From NCBI GenBank assembly GCA_003249225.1, contig QKJQ01000019.1:62001-126000 (forward strand): a stretch of 64,000 nt of DNA, given 5' to 3'. The notes beneath the pieces were generated by a model. That model saw only the letters and a list, made by a program, of their open reading frames with translations, did not search any database and was not told the origin of the DNA. Within the stretch, counting starts at the first letter, position 1. Each line of letters opens with the position of its first letter. The translations under genes and the position numbers were made by a program. This document shows, piece after piece, positions 25,793 through 35,306 of this stretch. Source of the DNA: Clostridia bacterium. Lineage in GTDB: Bacteria > Bacillota > Clostridia > Lachnospirales > Lachnospiraceae.

Positions 25793-28759
25793 TCATTTGG
25801 CTTGTTTTTCAATCAAAAGATCGATCTGCCCCTTGCTTCCTGTCTCAAAAAGGATTGGCTCTTTTCTATAATTACCATACACCATGCGGTTATACTGAAA
25901 GTCCTGCAAAAGCAGCAACTGAACGCTCATAGTATCCTCCTGATCAAGAATTACAAATTCGTCGAGTGAAACATAGCATTCCTGTGCCCGATTCTGCTTT
26001 TCACCCATGACCTCGATTCTTATGGTATGTTCTGTCTTTTTCAGATTGTCTGCCGCAAAAATTAGTGTTCTGTAGCGTTTTTCATAACCTCGGCTCATTC
26101 CTGAGAGCTCGGCTCTGGAAGGATATTGATCGATCCCTTCTGCCACGATTTTATCATCAAGATAAACTCTGCTTTTTCCATATATCATATCAGAAGGCCC
26201 ATAAATGCAGATTCCCGTACCTGTAAACTTTACTTCAGCACTCGCTCCTGCCTCCCTGCTAAGTGTCTCTGTCCCTTTGTAATTACCACAGGCATCGTTC
26301 ATCTCAAACCAGGTTCCGTGATAAACAATTCTGTCATCACGATCATCTATGCAGGCTTCTGCTTTCGGAATAATCATCGGTCTGGCGGCAAAGGTACTGG
26401 TGCTGCAAGTCGCTGTAATCTGTGTGTCAAAGGAAGCTATTTTATAAAAGGAACAGTCAAAACGCAGCGCCCTGAAATCATTGCAGCCTTTCCAGCCAAG
26501 ATCATAAGGACCATACAGCACCGGTTCAACAGAGCTTCCGCTAAAATCAGCATTCGTACAGGACCTTTTCGCGCTTCCCTTTGGTCTTCCGATATGGTCC
26601 GCCGGATAATCCTGAAATCTTGTCTTTCTTTCCCATGCCACCTCCTCGAAGGCTCCCGGCAGCTGGTATGATACACCGAATTCATCAACACCTCCCGGCG
26701 TAACCCCGATGTTTATCTTTACCCGGTGCGGCATAGGCTGATGTAAATCAAGAATTTCGTATTCTGTATGAAGTTTTCCACCCTGAAAGATATCAATTGT
26801 ATAACAAACTTTCACGATGGTCCCATACCATCCGGTAAGCAACACCCTGACGTTACAATCCATTTTGAATATCTCAATGGAGGCGTCCTGCCAGTCCCCA
26901 AGCGTAAGCCCGGTTGTTATGAGCATTGGTCCTTTCTCGATAATTGTTTCATCCCCCCAGAATGCATGAAGGAGATAACCATTTCCTTTATCAAATGTGT
27001 AGGTGATATCGCCATCCTTAACGGAATAGATATCCTCTGCCAAAGATAGTTCTAGCTCTTTTGCTTTACCATGTTCCACAATACTTTGCTCACTCTTATC
27101 CATTGCTATTATTGCCTGTGTGTCATCAAAAGCTTTTTTCATATGATAGAATTCCGGTTTTTCATATCCTTCCGGTGTCAGTAATCCGGTCTCTCTTTCA
27201 TACATAATTGCCGGAAGCTGTTCTTCTTCCGTTGCAAAAATCTCGTCATACAAAGATTCAATCGAGCCTCCGACACAACCCTTTGTGGCTCTTATCTTCT
27301 CATGAAAACGATATATACTTTCACCCCAGAATTCATGAATTGCAGGATCTCTTTTTCTTTCATCCCTGCAGTCAGCCGGAATCCTTGCGTAGGCATCAAA
27401 GATGACCGGCATTGTCTCTTCGGGAGCAAACCCTACCTGATATCCGATTTCATTGTCGGAACCCGGAGTATGGAAGATGATGAACTGGTCATAATGTCCT
27501 GCAAAATCCAGCCGTACATCCGGATGATAAAGTGACCAGAGATCCGGTCTGATTTCTTCCTCCGGGATACTCATCGGGTAACTGAAATTCAATAACCTTG
27601 AAGGATCGTACTCCCGGCAATACGTATACATAGCTTTCATATTCGAACCAAAGGTGCTTTCACTTCCCAGGCTCCAGATTAGGATTGATGGGTGATTCTT
27701 ATCCCTCTGGAGCATTTCTTTAAATTGATTTAGATAACACCCTCTGTACTCAGGTGCGTTCTGTGTTGATGCCATAGCTGTATTGATCTGATCCACACAG
27801 TGAACAGATGCCTGTTCCTGCACATAAAACCCAAGTTCATCGCATAAAGACAGCAGCTGTGTGGAAGCCGGGTAGTACATTACACGCAGATAATTAACAT
27901 TTGCTTCTTTTAATCGAAGCAGATCCTTTGTAAGCTTTTCAAAGCTCCCTTTCCCATGAGGCTCTTTGATACAGACACCTTTTAGCTTTACCGGAATGTC
28001 GTTTATGCATAGTTCCTGTTCTTTTACAGCCACGGTTCGGATTCCAAAAAGAACGACTGCCGTTTCCTGACAGGAACCATGATCGAACCAGTCAAGCTGT
28101 ACTTTATAGAGATCCGGATGGCTGGCACTCCAAAGATCCGGATTCGTAATCTTCATCCTCATCTCTAATGTAGCTTCGGCTACTTTTTCGATTTTCTCAG
28201 CCACAATGCGGTTGTCCTTATCAAATATCTTACAGCCGCAGGCGGTTTTATGTACCGCAAAGGCAGGATCATTAAAACTTCTTCCCTGAACCTTTATATG
28301 TACCGTTGCTTCTTCCTTTTGTATAGATGTAGCTATAGCTACATCCTTGATGTGATTCTCCGGCAGACAAAGCAACGTTATTTTCCCATGGATTCCTATA
28401 ATTTCATACGGATTCATGCTCGTCCGGTCTTCCATTAGCGTAAGAACAAGTTTATTATCGCTCCCTGTTTTGACAAAGGCTGTTATCTCCATATCCCAGG
28501 TCGTATAACCACCATAATGCTGTCCCACGTAATTGTCATTGATTTCCACTCTGGTAATGCACCCGGTCTGATCGAAACGAAGATAGATGCACTTATCTCT
28601 CCATTCCTTTGGAACGGATAACATGGTCTTTAGTCTTGCTGTCCCCTTCTTTGTTACTTCCAGCATATCACTGCTTAATTCAAGTTCCTGCTTAACACAT
28701 TCTGTCGTCTCCTGAAAATCAACAACCGGCAGATATGCCTTACCTTCCTCTGCTTTCAT
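25793..28759 (-). CDS. GH2 paralog with altered catalytic residues (probable pseudoenzyme)
   Basis: 988 residues, paralogous along its length to the next gene. The acid/base region reads WSLGSES, so the usual Asn before Glu367 is Ser366. At the nucleophile, where the neighbour has DEYAH, this protein has DAYAR: Ala456 (codon 27392-27394) replaces the glutamate. Hydrolysis by the normal GH2 mechanism is therefore unlikely. The frame is intact, with a C-terminal module shared with the neighbour (TGTGI, IYG, EHTIRI), so it is not simply decaying. ATG 28757-28759 follows GGAGAGATA; an upstream reading MCLARHRSFKL is leader repeat. Confidence 0.85.
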   Translation of the reverse strand: MKAEEGKAYLPVVDFQETTECVKQELELSSDMLEVTKKGTARLKTMLSVPKEWRDKCIYLRFDQTGCITRVEINDNYVGQHYGGYTTWDMEITAFVKTGSDNKLVLTLMEDRTSMNPYEIIGIHGKITLLCLPENHIKDVAIATSIQKEEATVHIKVQGRSFNDPAFAVHKTACGCKIFDKDNRIVAEKIEKVAEATLEMRMKITNPDLWSASHPDLYKVQLDWFDHGSCQETAVVLFGIRTVAVKEQELCINDIPVKLKGVCIKEPHGKGSFEKLTKDLLRLKEANVNYLRVMYYPASTQLLSLCDELGFYVQEQASVHCVDQINTAMASTQNAPEYRGCYLNQFKEMLQRDKNHPSILIWSLGSESTFGSNMKAMYTYCREYDPSRLLNFSYPMSIPEEEIRPDLWSLYHPDVRLDFAGHYDQFIIFHTPGSDNEIGYQVGFAPEETMPVIFDAYARIPADCRDERKRDPAIHEFWGESIYRFHEKIRATKGCVGGSIESLYDEIFATEEEQLPAIMYERETGLLTPEGYEKPEFYHMKKAFDDTQAIIAMDKSEQSIVEHGKAKELELSLAEDIYSVKDGDITYTFDKGNGYLLHAFWGDETIIEKGPMLITTGLTLGDWQDASIEIFKMDCNVRVLLTGWYGTIVKVCYTIDIFQGGKLHTEYEILDLHQPMPHRVKINIGVTPGGVDEFGVSYQLPGAFEEVAWERKTRFQDYPADHIGRPKGSAKRSCTNADFSGSSVEPVLYGPYDLGWKGCNDFRALRFDCSFYKIASFDTQITATCSTSTFAARPMIIPKAEACIDDRDDRIVYHGTWFEMNDACGNYKGTETLSREAGASAEVKFTGTGICIYGPSDMIYGKSRVYLDDKIVAEGIDQYPSRAELSGMSRGYEKRYRTLIFAADNLKKTEHTIRIEVMGEKQNRAQECYVSLDEFVILDQEDTMSVQLLLLQDFQYNRMVYGNYRKEPILFETGSKGQIDLLIEKQAK

Positions 28760-28761
28760 TA

Positions 28762-28912
28762 TCTCTCCTATCCGCACACGGTTTCTGTGCATATAAAGTT
28801 TGAACGAGCGGTGCCGCGCGAGGCACAAACTTTCTACATGAAATTGCTTTTTATTTCATGTTTCTCTCCTATCCGCACACGGTTTCTGTGCATATAAAGT
28901 TTGAACGAGCGG
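28762..28912 (-). repeat. Leader repeat copy C with a 101-bp partial tandem duplication
   Basis: The leader in front of the GH2 paralog spans 28775-28861. About 50 bp of it (28762-28812) recur at 28863-28912, abutting the stop of the preceding gene. In this copy the first hairpin is ATGAAAT/ATTTCAT and the SD-proximal hairpin GCACA/TGTGC: different sequence but the same structure as other copies. Confidence 0.85.
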
Positions 28913-28915
28913 TTT

Positions 28916-31900
28916 CTACTGTTTCTTCATCCGGTGTATATGGATTGGTGACAGAATTCCAAATGGTCTGATGCAATAGGTATCGGTCCATTGGCTTCCT
29001 TTGGTTCGGTAAGAATCCGGTCCGTACCACATGAATTCCGTATCACAGTTGTGCAGGGTTCCAAAACTGTTGAAACGGTTCCCATAGGCTGTGATCGATA
29101 TTTTATGAACTCCTTTTGGTAATTGTCCAAGCGAAAGCTTATGAGGTGCAAATGCGATCAGACAATCGTTCCAGTCTGTCTTCTCTTTTTCATCTATCTG
29201 AACCTCCAGTACAGGACTGGCAAACTGCGGTATCTCAAGAATTGCTTCTTCCCAGTCTTCTTCTGCGGTAATTGTAATGCAGTACGTCATATTTCCCACA
29301 TAGAACGGATGCCTCTGCCTAGTAATATCAGCAAAGTCAAGTGTTTTTGGTTTTTCTGTAATCACAGCCTGGTTTCCGGTACACTCTGTTCCAAAGTCGC
29401 CAAGCAGATACAGTGCTTCAAGATTTGTCCTCTGACCAAAGGGTATGATAAGTTCGAGTATGCTCTTACCCGCCGGTATCACTGGCAATGCGATCGTATG
29501 AATGAAACGGTCAACGAACCAGCCTGTTATGGTAGGCTCAATCGCTGTGCCATTCAGTAAAATCGCAGCTTCCTGTGGTCTTTCCATAGCCAGACTTGCA
29601 AAATGAACATCAATTTCTGATTGTATTTCATAGCGAAGATGCACTGTGTGTACTTTTTTCTCTTCTTTAATGCACCAGGGCTGGACGGCTGCATCCTGTC
29701 TCATGGGAAGTCCCAGACTCTTTCTAATCTTGTTATCTGCTTGTAAGATATCTTCTTTTTGCTGCCACGGCTGGTCATCGAATCGGTACTCACATCGGTC
29801 AAGCAGCAATACATTCGGTTCGTTGCCTATATATTGATCCGCCTGATGAAAGGTAATCGTCTCTGCCAATGTATTATTCACCTGTAACGACTTTTCCTTT
29901 TTCATAGAGAGACTTTCCAGATACTGCCGAGCAGGGAAGGCACCCGTTTGCTCCTCCTCTGTCCTTTGGCGCAGCCGAAGCAGCAGACTGTCCTCTGCAT
30001 AAGCTGTCCAGAACAAACATGTCTGAATGCTGCCAGCCCCCGAACTATTCTTATACTCCGCGGCGACTGGTTCGACCTCTCCGGTCATGGTATGCAGAAT
30101 TTCTACGTTCCAGCTTCCCTTTATTGAAAGCACATACTTCTCTGCCTGATCTACTTTATTGATTTTCTTGTTTACATGGCAAAGGAACACAAAACGGTTC
30201 TCCCCTTCTTCTCTTATCTGATAGAAAAGATTCGCAGAACGTTTGCCGCTTGCCGCTTCCCGGACATCCAAATCGCGGTATTCTTCCAGCTTTGCCAGAA
30301 GCCGCTCTTTGTTATATGCTATAGTTTCTGCCTTCGAAACAAATTCCATCCATTCTGCCCTGCTGCCAGCAACAGGATCCTCAGAATCAGTTTCAGCAAT
30401 CGGTGTATTTGACAGAGTCAGTACCTCTCCTGTTGCTTCTGGCCGCAATACTTCTTCCGGCAACTGCTTTTTCGGAAACTGTCCTTTCGGTAAATGCCCT
30501 GTCGGTAATTGCTCTTTCGATAGTTTTTCAGCGATTGATACTCCGTCGACAAAGACAGGCATCTCCCCGGCTATCAGGACTTTCCCGCCCTTTTTCAGGA
30601 ATTTATTCAGGATCTGAATTGTGCTTCTTCGTACCGTAAGCATGGCAGGAAGTACGATAACCTCGTATGACATTTGTCCAACCTGCAGAGGGGCAGAGAT
30701 TTCCTTTGCCTGAGCTGGCAGAAGAGCTTCCGAAATCAGGTCAAAATCTATTGTTCCATACAGCATCCACCGCATAAGATTCTCATAATTCTCATCCATC
30801 TGATCTCTGGCGGTCTGCGTCTGGGAGTTGGGGCCAAATTTCATCCAGAACGACTCAATCGGACATAAAACTCCGACGCGGACCAATGCTTTTCCCTTTG
30901 TAAGTGCTGTATTTACTCTTCCGAAATGATTTTCAATATAAGGATACCTGTCATACCAGGGCGACTGGTAGCTGATGGCAGCCGGCCAGTCACGCTTTGC
31001 TTCTCCTTCCATGGACATGTAACCAAGATGATGTACTCTAGCTGTAACGCCAAGCGCTGCCTGCCAGTCTCCCTGCAGCTTGTGGCCTTTGAAATCGTGA
31101 TCCCAATGCGTCACCCCATACAGTTCACTGGCGACACCTTCTCTGCCGTACTGTCTTGCCACACTGACGGCCTGCTTAGCGGTTGAGAGTTCTTTTTGAT
31201 CCGCCAGAATGTCAATGCCGGGCAGTTGGAAGCTTCTGTACTGGCGCATGCTCTCTCCCAGTGCCAGTGTCTGTGAATATAACGTTCGCTCAGAGAGAAA
31301 ATGTCCGGTGAACATGATGTTATGCTTTTCGCACCATGCACCAATGGTATCCCCGTACGACTTAGCAAAGCGTTCCGTCAGATGGTTCCGATAACGGTAA
31401 CGATGGACTGACAGATTTTCACCAGGAAGTTCCCACAAAAGTTCCGGCAGGACGGAAAGGAAATCATACCCATACTCTGCTGCAAAAGAATCCAGAATGC
31501 CATCCGTAAAGGGCAGTGTTGCTTCCTGCTCGGAATCTGGAGCAGACAGGGTAAAGTTCCCTTTCATATGTGGTTCATCTGTAAAAATGGCAGGTATCGT
31601 TTTTCCGAACTCATCACCCAGAACGTCAGCATACCGCTCATAGGTTACTTCAAGGAACCGTTCCACCGCTGACTGATTCAAAACATCAAGATAGGACTGT
31701 CCATTGAACCACGGATCTTCTTTCATCAGTTCAACGTATACATGGTAAATGGAATGGGTATCCTCTTCGCTGTCTTCCCTTTTCTCTTCCTTTGTACCTA
31801 CCTGCTCATACTTTATAAGGCATCCATTTTCAAACACTATTTTGTAGGAAGTAAGATAATAGCCAGATGGAATTTCTCCGCTCTTTAGCCGGTCTTTATA

Positions 31901-32302
31901 TGCTTCATAGGAATCCTCGAATTCCTCATGACGTTTTTTTGTTATACGAAGGTATCTGGCACGAAAGGAAGGATCCTTTGTTACAATTCCTCCTGCTGCT
32001 CCGGATGGAAACCGGTCTTCATCATAGAGCCAGCAAAGCATTCCTCTTTTTTTGCATTCGTCCTTGGCAAAAATGACGTGGTCCATGAATTCATCCCCCA
32101 GATACTCTGTGTCCAGACCGGTCCTGGCATGAATCATGACTCCTCCGACACCCATTTTTTCGAATGCTTCGATCTGCTGCGAAATCAACTCCTTGGAAAG
32201 CTTACAGTTCCATGCCCAGAACGGGCATCCAAAATACGATTTCTCCGGTGACATAAAATCCTCATTGGTAAGTTCGTTTTCAAATCTCTTCGTATACAGC
32301 AT
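28916..32302 (-). CDS. GH106-like glycosidase (alpha-L-rhamnosidase family)
   Basis: 1128 residues. The N-terminal barrel signature, GCPFWAWN, QIEAFEKMGVGGVMIHARTGLDTEYL and WLYDEDRFPSGAAGG, matches the Glyco_hydro_106 family; TDEPHM and TGHFLSERTL are further barrel motifs. C-terminal beta-sandwich modules follow, the last with galactose-binding-like features. No signal peptide is seen. A four-unit five-residue repeat (EQLPT, GHLPK, GQFPK, KQLPE, about residues 596-615) interrupts the middle. It would remove rhamnose or a related sugar from imported oligosaccharides. Family call is from memory of the motif; specificity is open. SD AAAAGGAG. Confidence 0.68.
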   Translation of the reverse strand: MLYTKRFENELTNEDFMSPEKSYFGCPFWAWNCKLSKELISQQIEAFEKMGVGGVMIHARTGLDTEYLGDEFMDHVIFAKDECKKRGMLCWLYDEDRFPSGAAGGIVTKDPSFRARYLRITKKRHEEFEDSYEAYKDRLKSGEIPSGYYLTSYKIVFENGCLIKYEQVGTKEEKREDSEEDTHSIYHVYVELMKEDPWFNGQSYLDVLNQSAVERFLEVTYERYADVLGDEFGKTIPAIFTDEPHMKGNFTLSAPDSEQEATLPFTDGILDSFAAEYGYDFLSVLPELLWELPGENLSVHRYRYRNHLTERFAKSYGDTIGAWCEKHNIMFTGHFLSERTLYSQTLALGESMRQYRSFQLPGIDILADQKELSTAKQAVSVARQYGREGVASELYGVTHWDHDFKGHKLQGDWQAALGVTARVHHLGYMSMEGEAKRDWPAAISYQSPWYDRYPYIENHFGRVNTALTKGKALVRVGVLCPIESFWMKFGPNSQTQTARDQMDENYENLMRWMLYGTIDFDLISEALLPAQAKEISAPLQVGQMSYEVIVLPAMLTVRRSTIQILNKFLKKGGKVLIAGEMPVFVDGVSIAEKLSKEQLPTGHLPKGQFPKKQLPEEVLRPEATGEVLTLSNTPIAETDSEDPVAGSRAEWMEFVSKAETIAYNKERLLAKLEEYRDLDVREAASGKRSANLFYQIREEGENRFVFLCHVNKKINKVDQAEKYVLSIKGSWNVEILHTMTGEVEPVAAEYKNSSGAGSIQTCLFWTAYAEDSLLLRLRQRTEEEQTGAFPARQYLESLSMKKEKSLQVNNTLAETITFHQADQYIGNEPNVLLLDRCEYRFDDQPWQQKEDILQADNKIRKSLGLPMRQDAAVQPWCIKEEKKVHTVHLRYEIQSEIDVHFASLAMERPQEAAILLNGTAIEPTITGWFVDRFIHTIALPVIPAGKSILELIIPFGQRTNLEALYLLGDFGTECTGNQAVITEKPKTLDFADITRQRHPFYVGNMTYCITITAEEDWEEAILEIPQFASPVLEVQIDEKEKTDWNDCLIAFAPHKLSLGQLPKGVHKISITAYGNRFNSFGTLHNCDTEFMWYGPDSYRTKGSQWTDTYCIRPFGILSPIHIHRMKKQ
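30459..30518. repeat. 15-bp minisatellite inside the GH106-like gene
   Basis: Four 15-bp units (GGCAACTGCTTTTTC and variants) keep the reading frame and encode a Pro-containing pentapeptide repeat. Confidence 0.85.
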
Positions 32303-32333
32303 AACAGACTCCTTTTACATTAAATTTTATAAC

Positions 32334-32368
32334 GCACAAAAAAGGCTGCAGCGTCAGCCTCTTTGTGC
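32334..32368 (-). terminator. Intra-operon terminator/attenuator after lplA-like gene
   Basis: Minus strand: AGGCTG-ACG-CTGCAGCCT followed by TTTTTT, inside an outer GCACAAA/TTTGTGC pairing. It lies 9 bp after the binding-protein stop, so the binding protein should be made in excess of the enzymes downstream. Confidence 0.75.
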
Positions 32369-32376
32369 ATTTCTCT

Positions 32377-33987
32377 TTAGTGTGATTCTATATAACTTCC
32401 TACTTGATCATGGATTGCTGCCCGGACTTCTTCGAGTCCTGCTGCATCTGCCATCCGATAGAACTCATCCAGCCATCCATCGACATCATCCACAAGTCCT
32501 AGCTGCAGGACCGGAATATAATTTGTATATACTTCGGTCAGATTCGCCCAGGAATCTGCAATATCTGTTGTGGAGAATGAAAATGCAACGGTAGGATTCG
32601 TAATCGCCTTCGTCTGCAGTGCATCAAAGATTGCCAATTGATCCGGGAAGGCATTATCCTGATTCATTTCAAGATTTGTATTCTTGAGCCCCCAGGAAAC
32701 AGCTGCACCGTAAGACCAGGTTCCGTAATTGGCTGCCTGTGACCAGGTTCCATCATCATTCACGGTAATATGGTATCCATCAATTCCATATCTTGCGGTT
32801 ACATAAGCTTCCGGATTATTCTTTAATATATCAAGTGCCATCAATGCTCGTTCGGGATTTTCGGAGGTATAAGGGATTGCATAACCATCGTTGTCGTATT
32901 GTGCAAAAACAACATTGTCCATATTCAGGTAATAGATCTCCGGCTGCCATTCTGGATTTGAAGCCTTCACAGAATTTGCAACATTTCCGCAGGTTCCAAG
33001 ATTTTCAATGTATACCGCCGAGGTTCCATTGAGGAAGGAATCCTTCACATCGGTCTGGTTATTGATCGCACTTAAGCTCCAGAATCCCTGGCTTGCCCAG
33101 TCCTTCATCTTGTAAGCGAAATCCTTGAACTCATCGGATTCATACAGGAAGAAGATATCGTCTGCCGACGGATTTTCCGTATAATCATAATAGAAGTAAT
33201 TGTTCTGAACCGATACCATGTTGTTATTCACAACACACATCATATCCTGGAGACTTTCACCATTCAGTGCTGCATTATAAGCATATGCCACACCGGAATC
33301 CGGGTCTGCTGCGACCGCAGCCATGTAGTTATAAAGATCATCAATTGATTCGAGCGGTTCTAGTCCGTACTTCTGTCTGAGATCACCACGGATCAATACA
33401 TTGTCGGTGCCATAGCCGATCTTGCAAGCCGGCATATAGTATAGTTTACCATCGATCATACCCTGCTCGTAGGATGCTTCTGCCTGTGTTTCATATGTCT
33501 GCGGCATATACTGCTTGATCATGTCATCTGTGATTTCAAGAAATGCACCTTTTCCGGCTTCATCGACATAATAGCACCAACTGCTCGTATAAATCAGGTC
33601 AATGGCTTCACCGCCTGCAAGAAGCAGGGAATAGTTCGTCGCATAATCAGAAAGGCTGATTGCCTTAAATGTAATTGTTGCATTGATCTGTTCTTCCATA
33701 ACTTTGTTTATGGCTTCAAAGATCATATCCTCATCACCGTATTCATTGCCTACGTAATAAAGTGTCAGGTCAACGTGATCCGATACATCATTACCCATAT
33801 AGGTTTTTGCTGCTTCACTTGTTGCAGTATCCCCATCTCCCGTTGCTGATCCGGATGATGTCGGAGTGTTCGCCGCACTCCCACCGGTATTTGTATTATT
33901 GTTCGTTGCATTATTGCCGCAGGCACACAACGTAAGAACCATAATCACCGTTAAGACCAGTGCTGTAAATCTTTTTCCTTTCAACAT
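32377..33987 (-). CDS. Extracellular sugar-binding lipoprotein (LplA/family 1 type)
   Basis: 536 residues. A lipoprotein signal peptide with lipobox LCAC (Cys23) is followed by a Ser/Thr/Asn-Gly linker, then a large periplasmic-binding-like domain (DLTLYYVGNEYGDEDMI, LLLAGGEAIDLIYTSSWCYYVDE, DGYAIPYTSENPERALMALD). It captures an oligosaccharide outside the cell for the two permeases encoded upstream. ATG 33985-33987 follows GGAGGAGC. No ATPase gene is in the locus, as usual for LplABC systems that share an MsmX-type ATPase. Confidence 0.93.
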   Translation of the reverse strand: MLKGKRFTALVLTVIMVLTLCACGNNATNNNTNTGGSAANTPTSSGSATGDGDTATSEAAKTYMGNDVSDHVDLTLYYVGNEYGDEDMIFEAINKVMEEQINATITFKAISLSDYATNYSLLLAGGEAIDLIYTSSWCYYVDEAGKGAFLEITDDMIKQYMPQTYETQAEASYEQGMIDGKLYYMPACKIGYGTDNVLIRGDLRQKYGLEPLESIDDLYNYMAAVAADPDSGVAYAYNAALNGESLQDMMCVVNNNMVSVQNNYFYYDYTENPSADDIFFLYESDEFKDFAYKMKDWASQGFWSLSAINNQTDVKDSFLNGTSAVYIENLGTCGNVANSVKASNPEWQPEIYYLNMDNVVFAQYDNDGYAIPYTSENPERALMALDILKNNPEAYVTARYGIDGYHITVNDDGTWSQAANYGTWSYGAAVSWGLKNTNLEMNQDNAFPDQLAIFDALQTKAITNPTVAFSFSTTDIADSWANLTEVYTNYIPVLQLGLVDDVDGWLDEFYRMADAAGLEEVRAAIHDQVGSYIESH

Positions 33988-34375
33988 AAATAGCTCCTCC
34001 TTCAATTTTATGTGAAATGCTGCCTGTACAGTTTATTTCTTCAGCATCTGACATCCTTTCCTGTAAACTCCTTCGAACTGGTAAAGCTTTCATTTACTTA
34101 CAAATCATTTGTGCATTCTTTGCTGCATTTTTTGCTGCATTTTTTGCTGTATTCTTTGCAGCCTTCTTTGCTGCATTCTTCGCTGCATTCTTTGCGGTAT
34201 TCCGGATTATGCTTTTTCAGCTTTCTAATTCTCAGATCCGTTTCTTACTATTTACACGTTTTCTAATTTTCGAATCAGTTTTTTGAATTTCTTTTCATTT
34301 TCCTTTTCAGCTTAGTTTTACACAGTGCACTCTGTCAGCTTTTAATCTCCTCTAACTGTTTGTATCTGCACTGCA
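33988..34375 (-). other. 388-bp gap between permease and binding-protein genes
   Basis: No gene. It holds the 12-bp tandem array at 34108-34202 and an ATGCTG/CAGCAT inverted pair nearer the binding-protein start. The coding-strand sequence is strongly purine-rich. Whether a separate promoter lies here I cannot tell. Confidence 0.5.
34108..34202. repeat. 12-bp tandem repeat array (about 8 units)
   Basis: Units of the form TTTGCTGCATTC with few changes, perfectly phased at 12 bp. On the operon strand it is purine-rich (GAATGCAGCAAA). Confidence 0.9.
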
Positions 34376-35296
34376 TCAGCCCTTTACCGCTCCAAGGGTC
34401 AACCCTTTGATAAAATACCGCTGTACAAATGGATATAATAAAAGTATGGGGCCGGTCACGATTACTGTAAGTGCCATTTTCATGGATTCGATCGGAACCG
34501 TATTAATGATTTCACCGGATTCAGCCGCTATATTCCGCATTGCTTCTGCATCATTGATCAGCTTATATAGAAGGTACTGCAGACTGTAAAGCTTGCTGTC
34601 ATTGATAAAAAGCATGGTATTGTACCAGCTGTTCCAATAGTTCAAAGCCGTAAACAGTCCGATGGTCGCAATAACAGGGGTTGATAACGGCCAGATCAGC
34701 TTGAAAAATATCTGAAAATCACCTGCTCCGTCAATCTTTGCCGACTCCGTGATTTCATAGGGTATTCCTGCCACAAACCCTTTTACAAGAATGATATTCC
34801 ACACTGAGATTATTCCGGGAATCAAAAGTGCCATGATATTATCCTTGAATCCAAGTGCCACACATACCATATACCAGGGCATTAACCCGCCGGAAAACAA
34901 GGTAGTAAAGAAGAAAAAGAAGGACACCTGATTACGCCAGCGAAAATCTTTTCTCATCAGTGCATAGCCCGTCATCATGCTGAACAAAGTACTAAGTGCA
35001 GTTCCAAGAATTGTTATGAAAATGGTTATGCCGTATGCCCGAAGAATCGATTCCGGATTCTGGAACACAGCCTTATAACTTTCCAGTGTAAACTGACTTG
35101 GAATAATACGGTATCCGCTTCTTGCAATCTCTGCCTCCGAGGTGAACGAGGATCCTATCACGATCAAAAATGGGATCAGGCAAACTATGGCAAAGATCGT
35201 GATCAGTGGGTACCCGACTGCTTTGAAAATAATAGCATCGGTTGATGTTTTTTTATGTGAAGATATATTTTTATGTTGTATTGTTTCAGTCTTCAT
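34376..35296 (-). CDS. Carbohydrate ABC permease (LplC/YtcP type)
   Basis: 306 residues, six hydrophobic segments, an N-terminal cytoplasmic tail, and the EAA loop ITESAKIDGAGDFQIFFKLIWPLSTP that contacts the ATPase. The C-terminus FIKGLTLGAVKG is typical of this CUT1 subfamily. ATG 35294-35296 follows AAGGAG. It follows the other permease by 10 bp and forms the membrane channel with it. Confidence 0.95.
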   Translation of the reverse strand: MKTETIQHKNISSHKKTSTDAIIFKAVGYPLITIFAIVCLIPFLIVIGSSFTSEAEIARSGYRIIPSQFTLESYKAVFQNPESILRAYGITIFITILGTALSTLFSMMTGYALMRKDFRWRNQVSFFFFFTTLFSGGLMPWYMVCVALGFKDNIMALLIPGIISVWNIILVKGFVAGIPYEITESAKIDGAGDFQIFFKLIWPLSTPVIATIGLFTALNYWNSWYNTMLFINDSKLYSLQYLLYKLINDAEAMRNIAAESGEIINTVPIESMKMALTVIVTGPILLLYPFVQRYFIKGLTLGAVKG

Positions 35297-35306
35297 ACCA
35301 GTCTCC

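Noticed and set aside
25723..25812. TTG start at 25812 for the GH2 gene overlapping the upstream stop
   Set aside because: No SD at the proper distance; ATG 25722 has GGAGAG five bases upstream.
30243..30617. Plus-strand reading with GNCPFGKCPVG, resembling a pentapeptide-repeat protein
   Set aside because: Antisense to the conserved GH106-like gene; the pattern comes from the 15-bp minisatellite.
34017..34286. Plus-strand reading with FAAF repeats that looks like a membrane peptide
   Set aside because: It is the 12-bp tandem array read in a non-operon direction; there is no SD.
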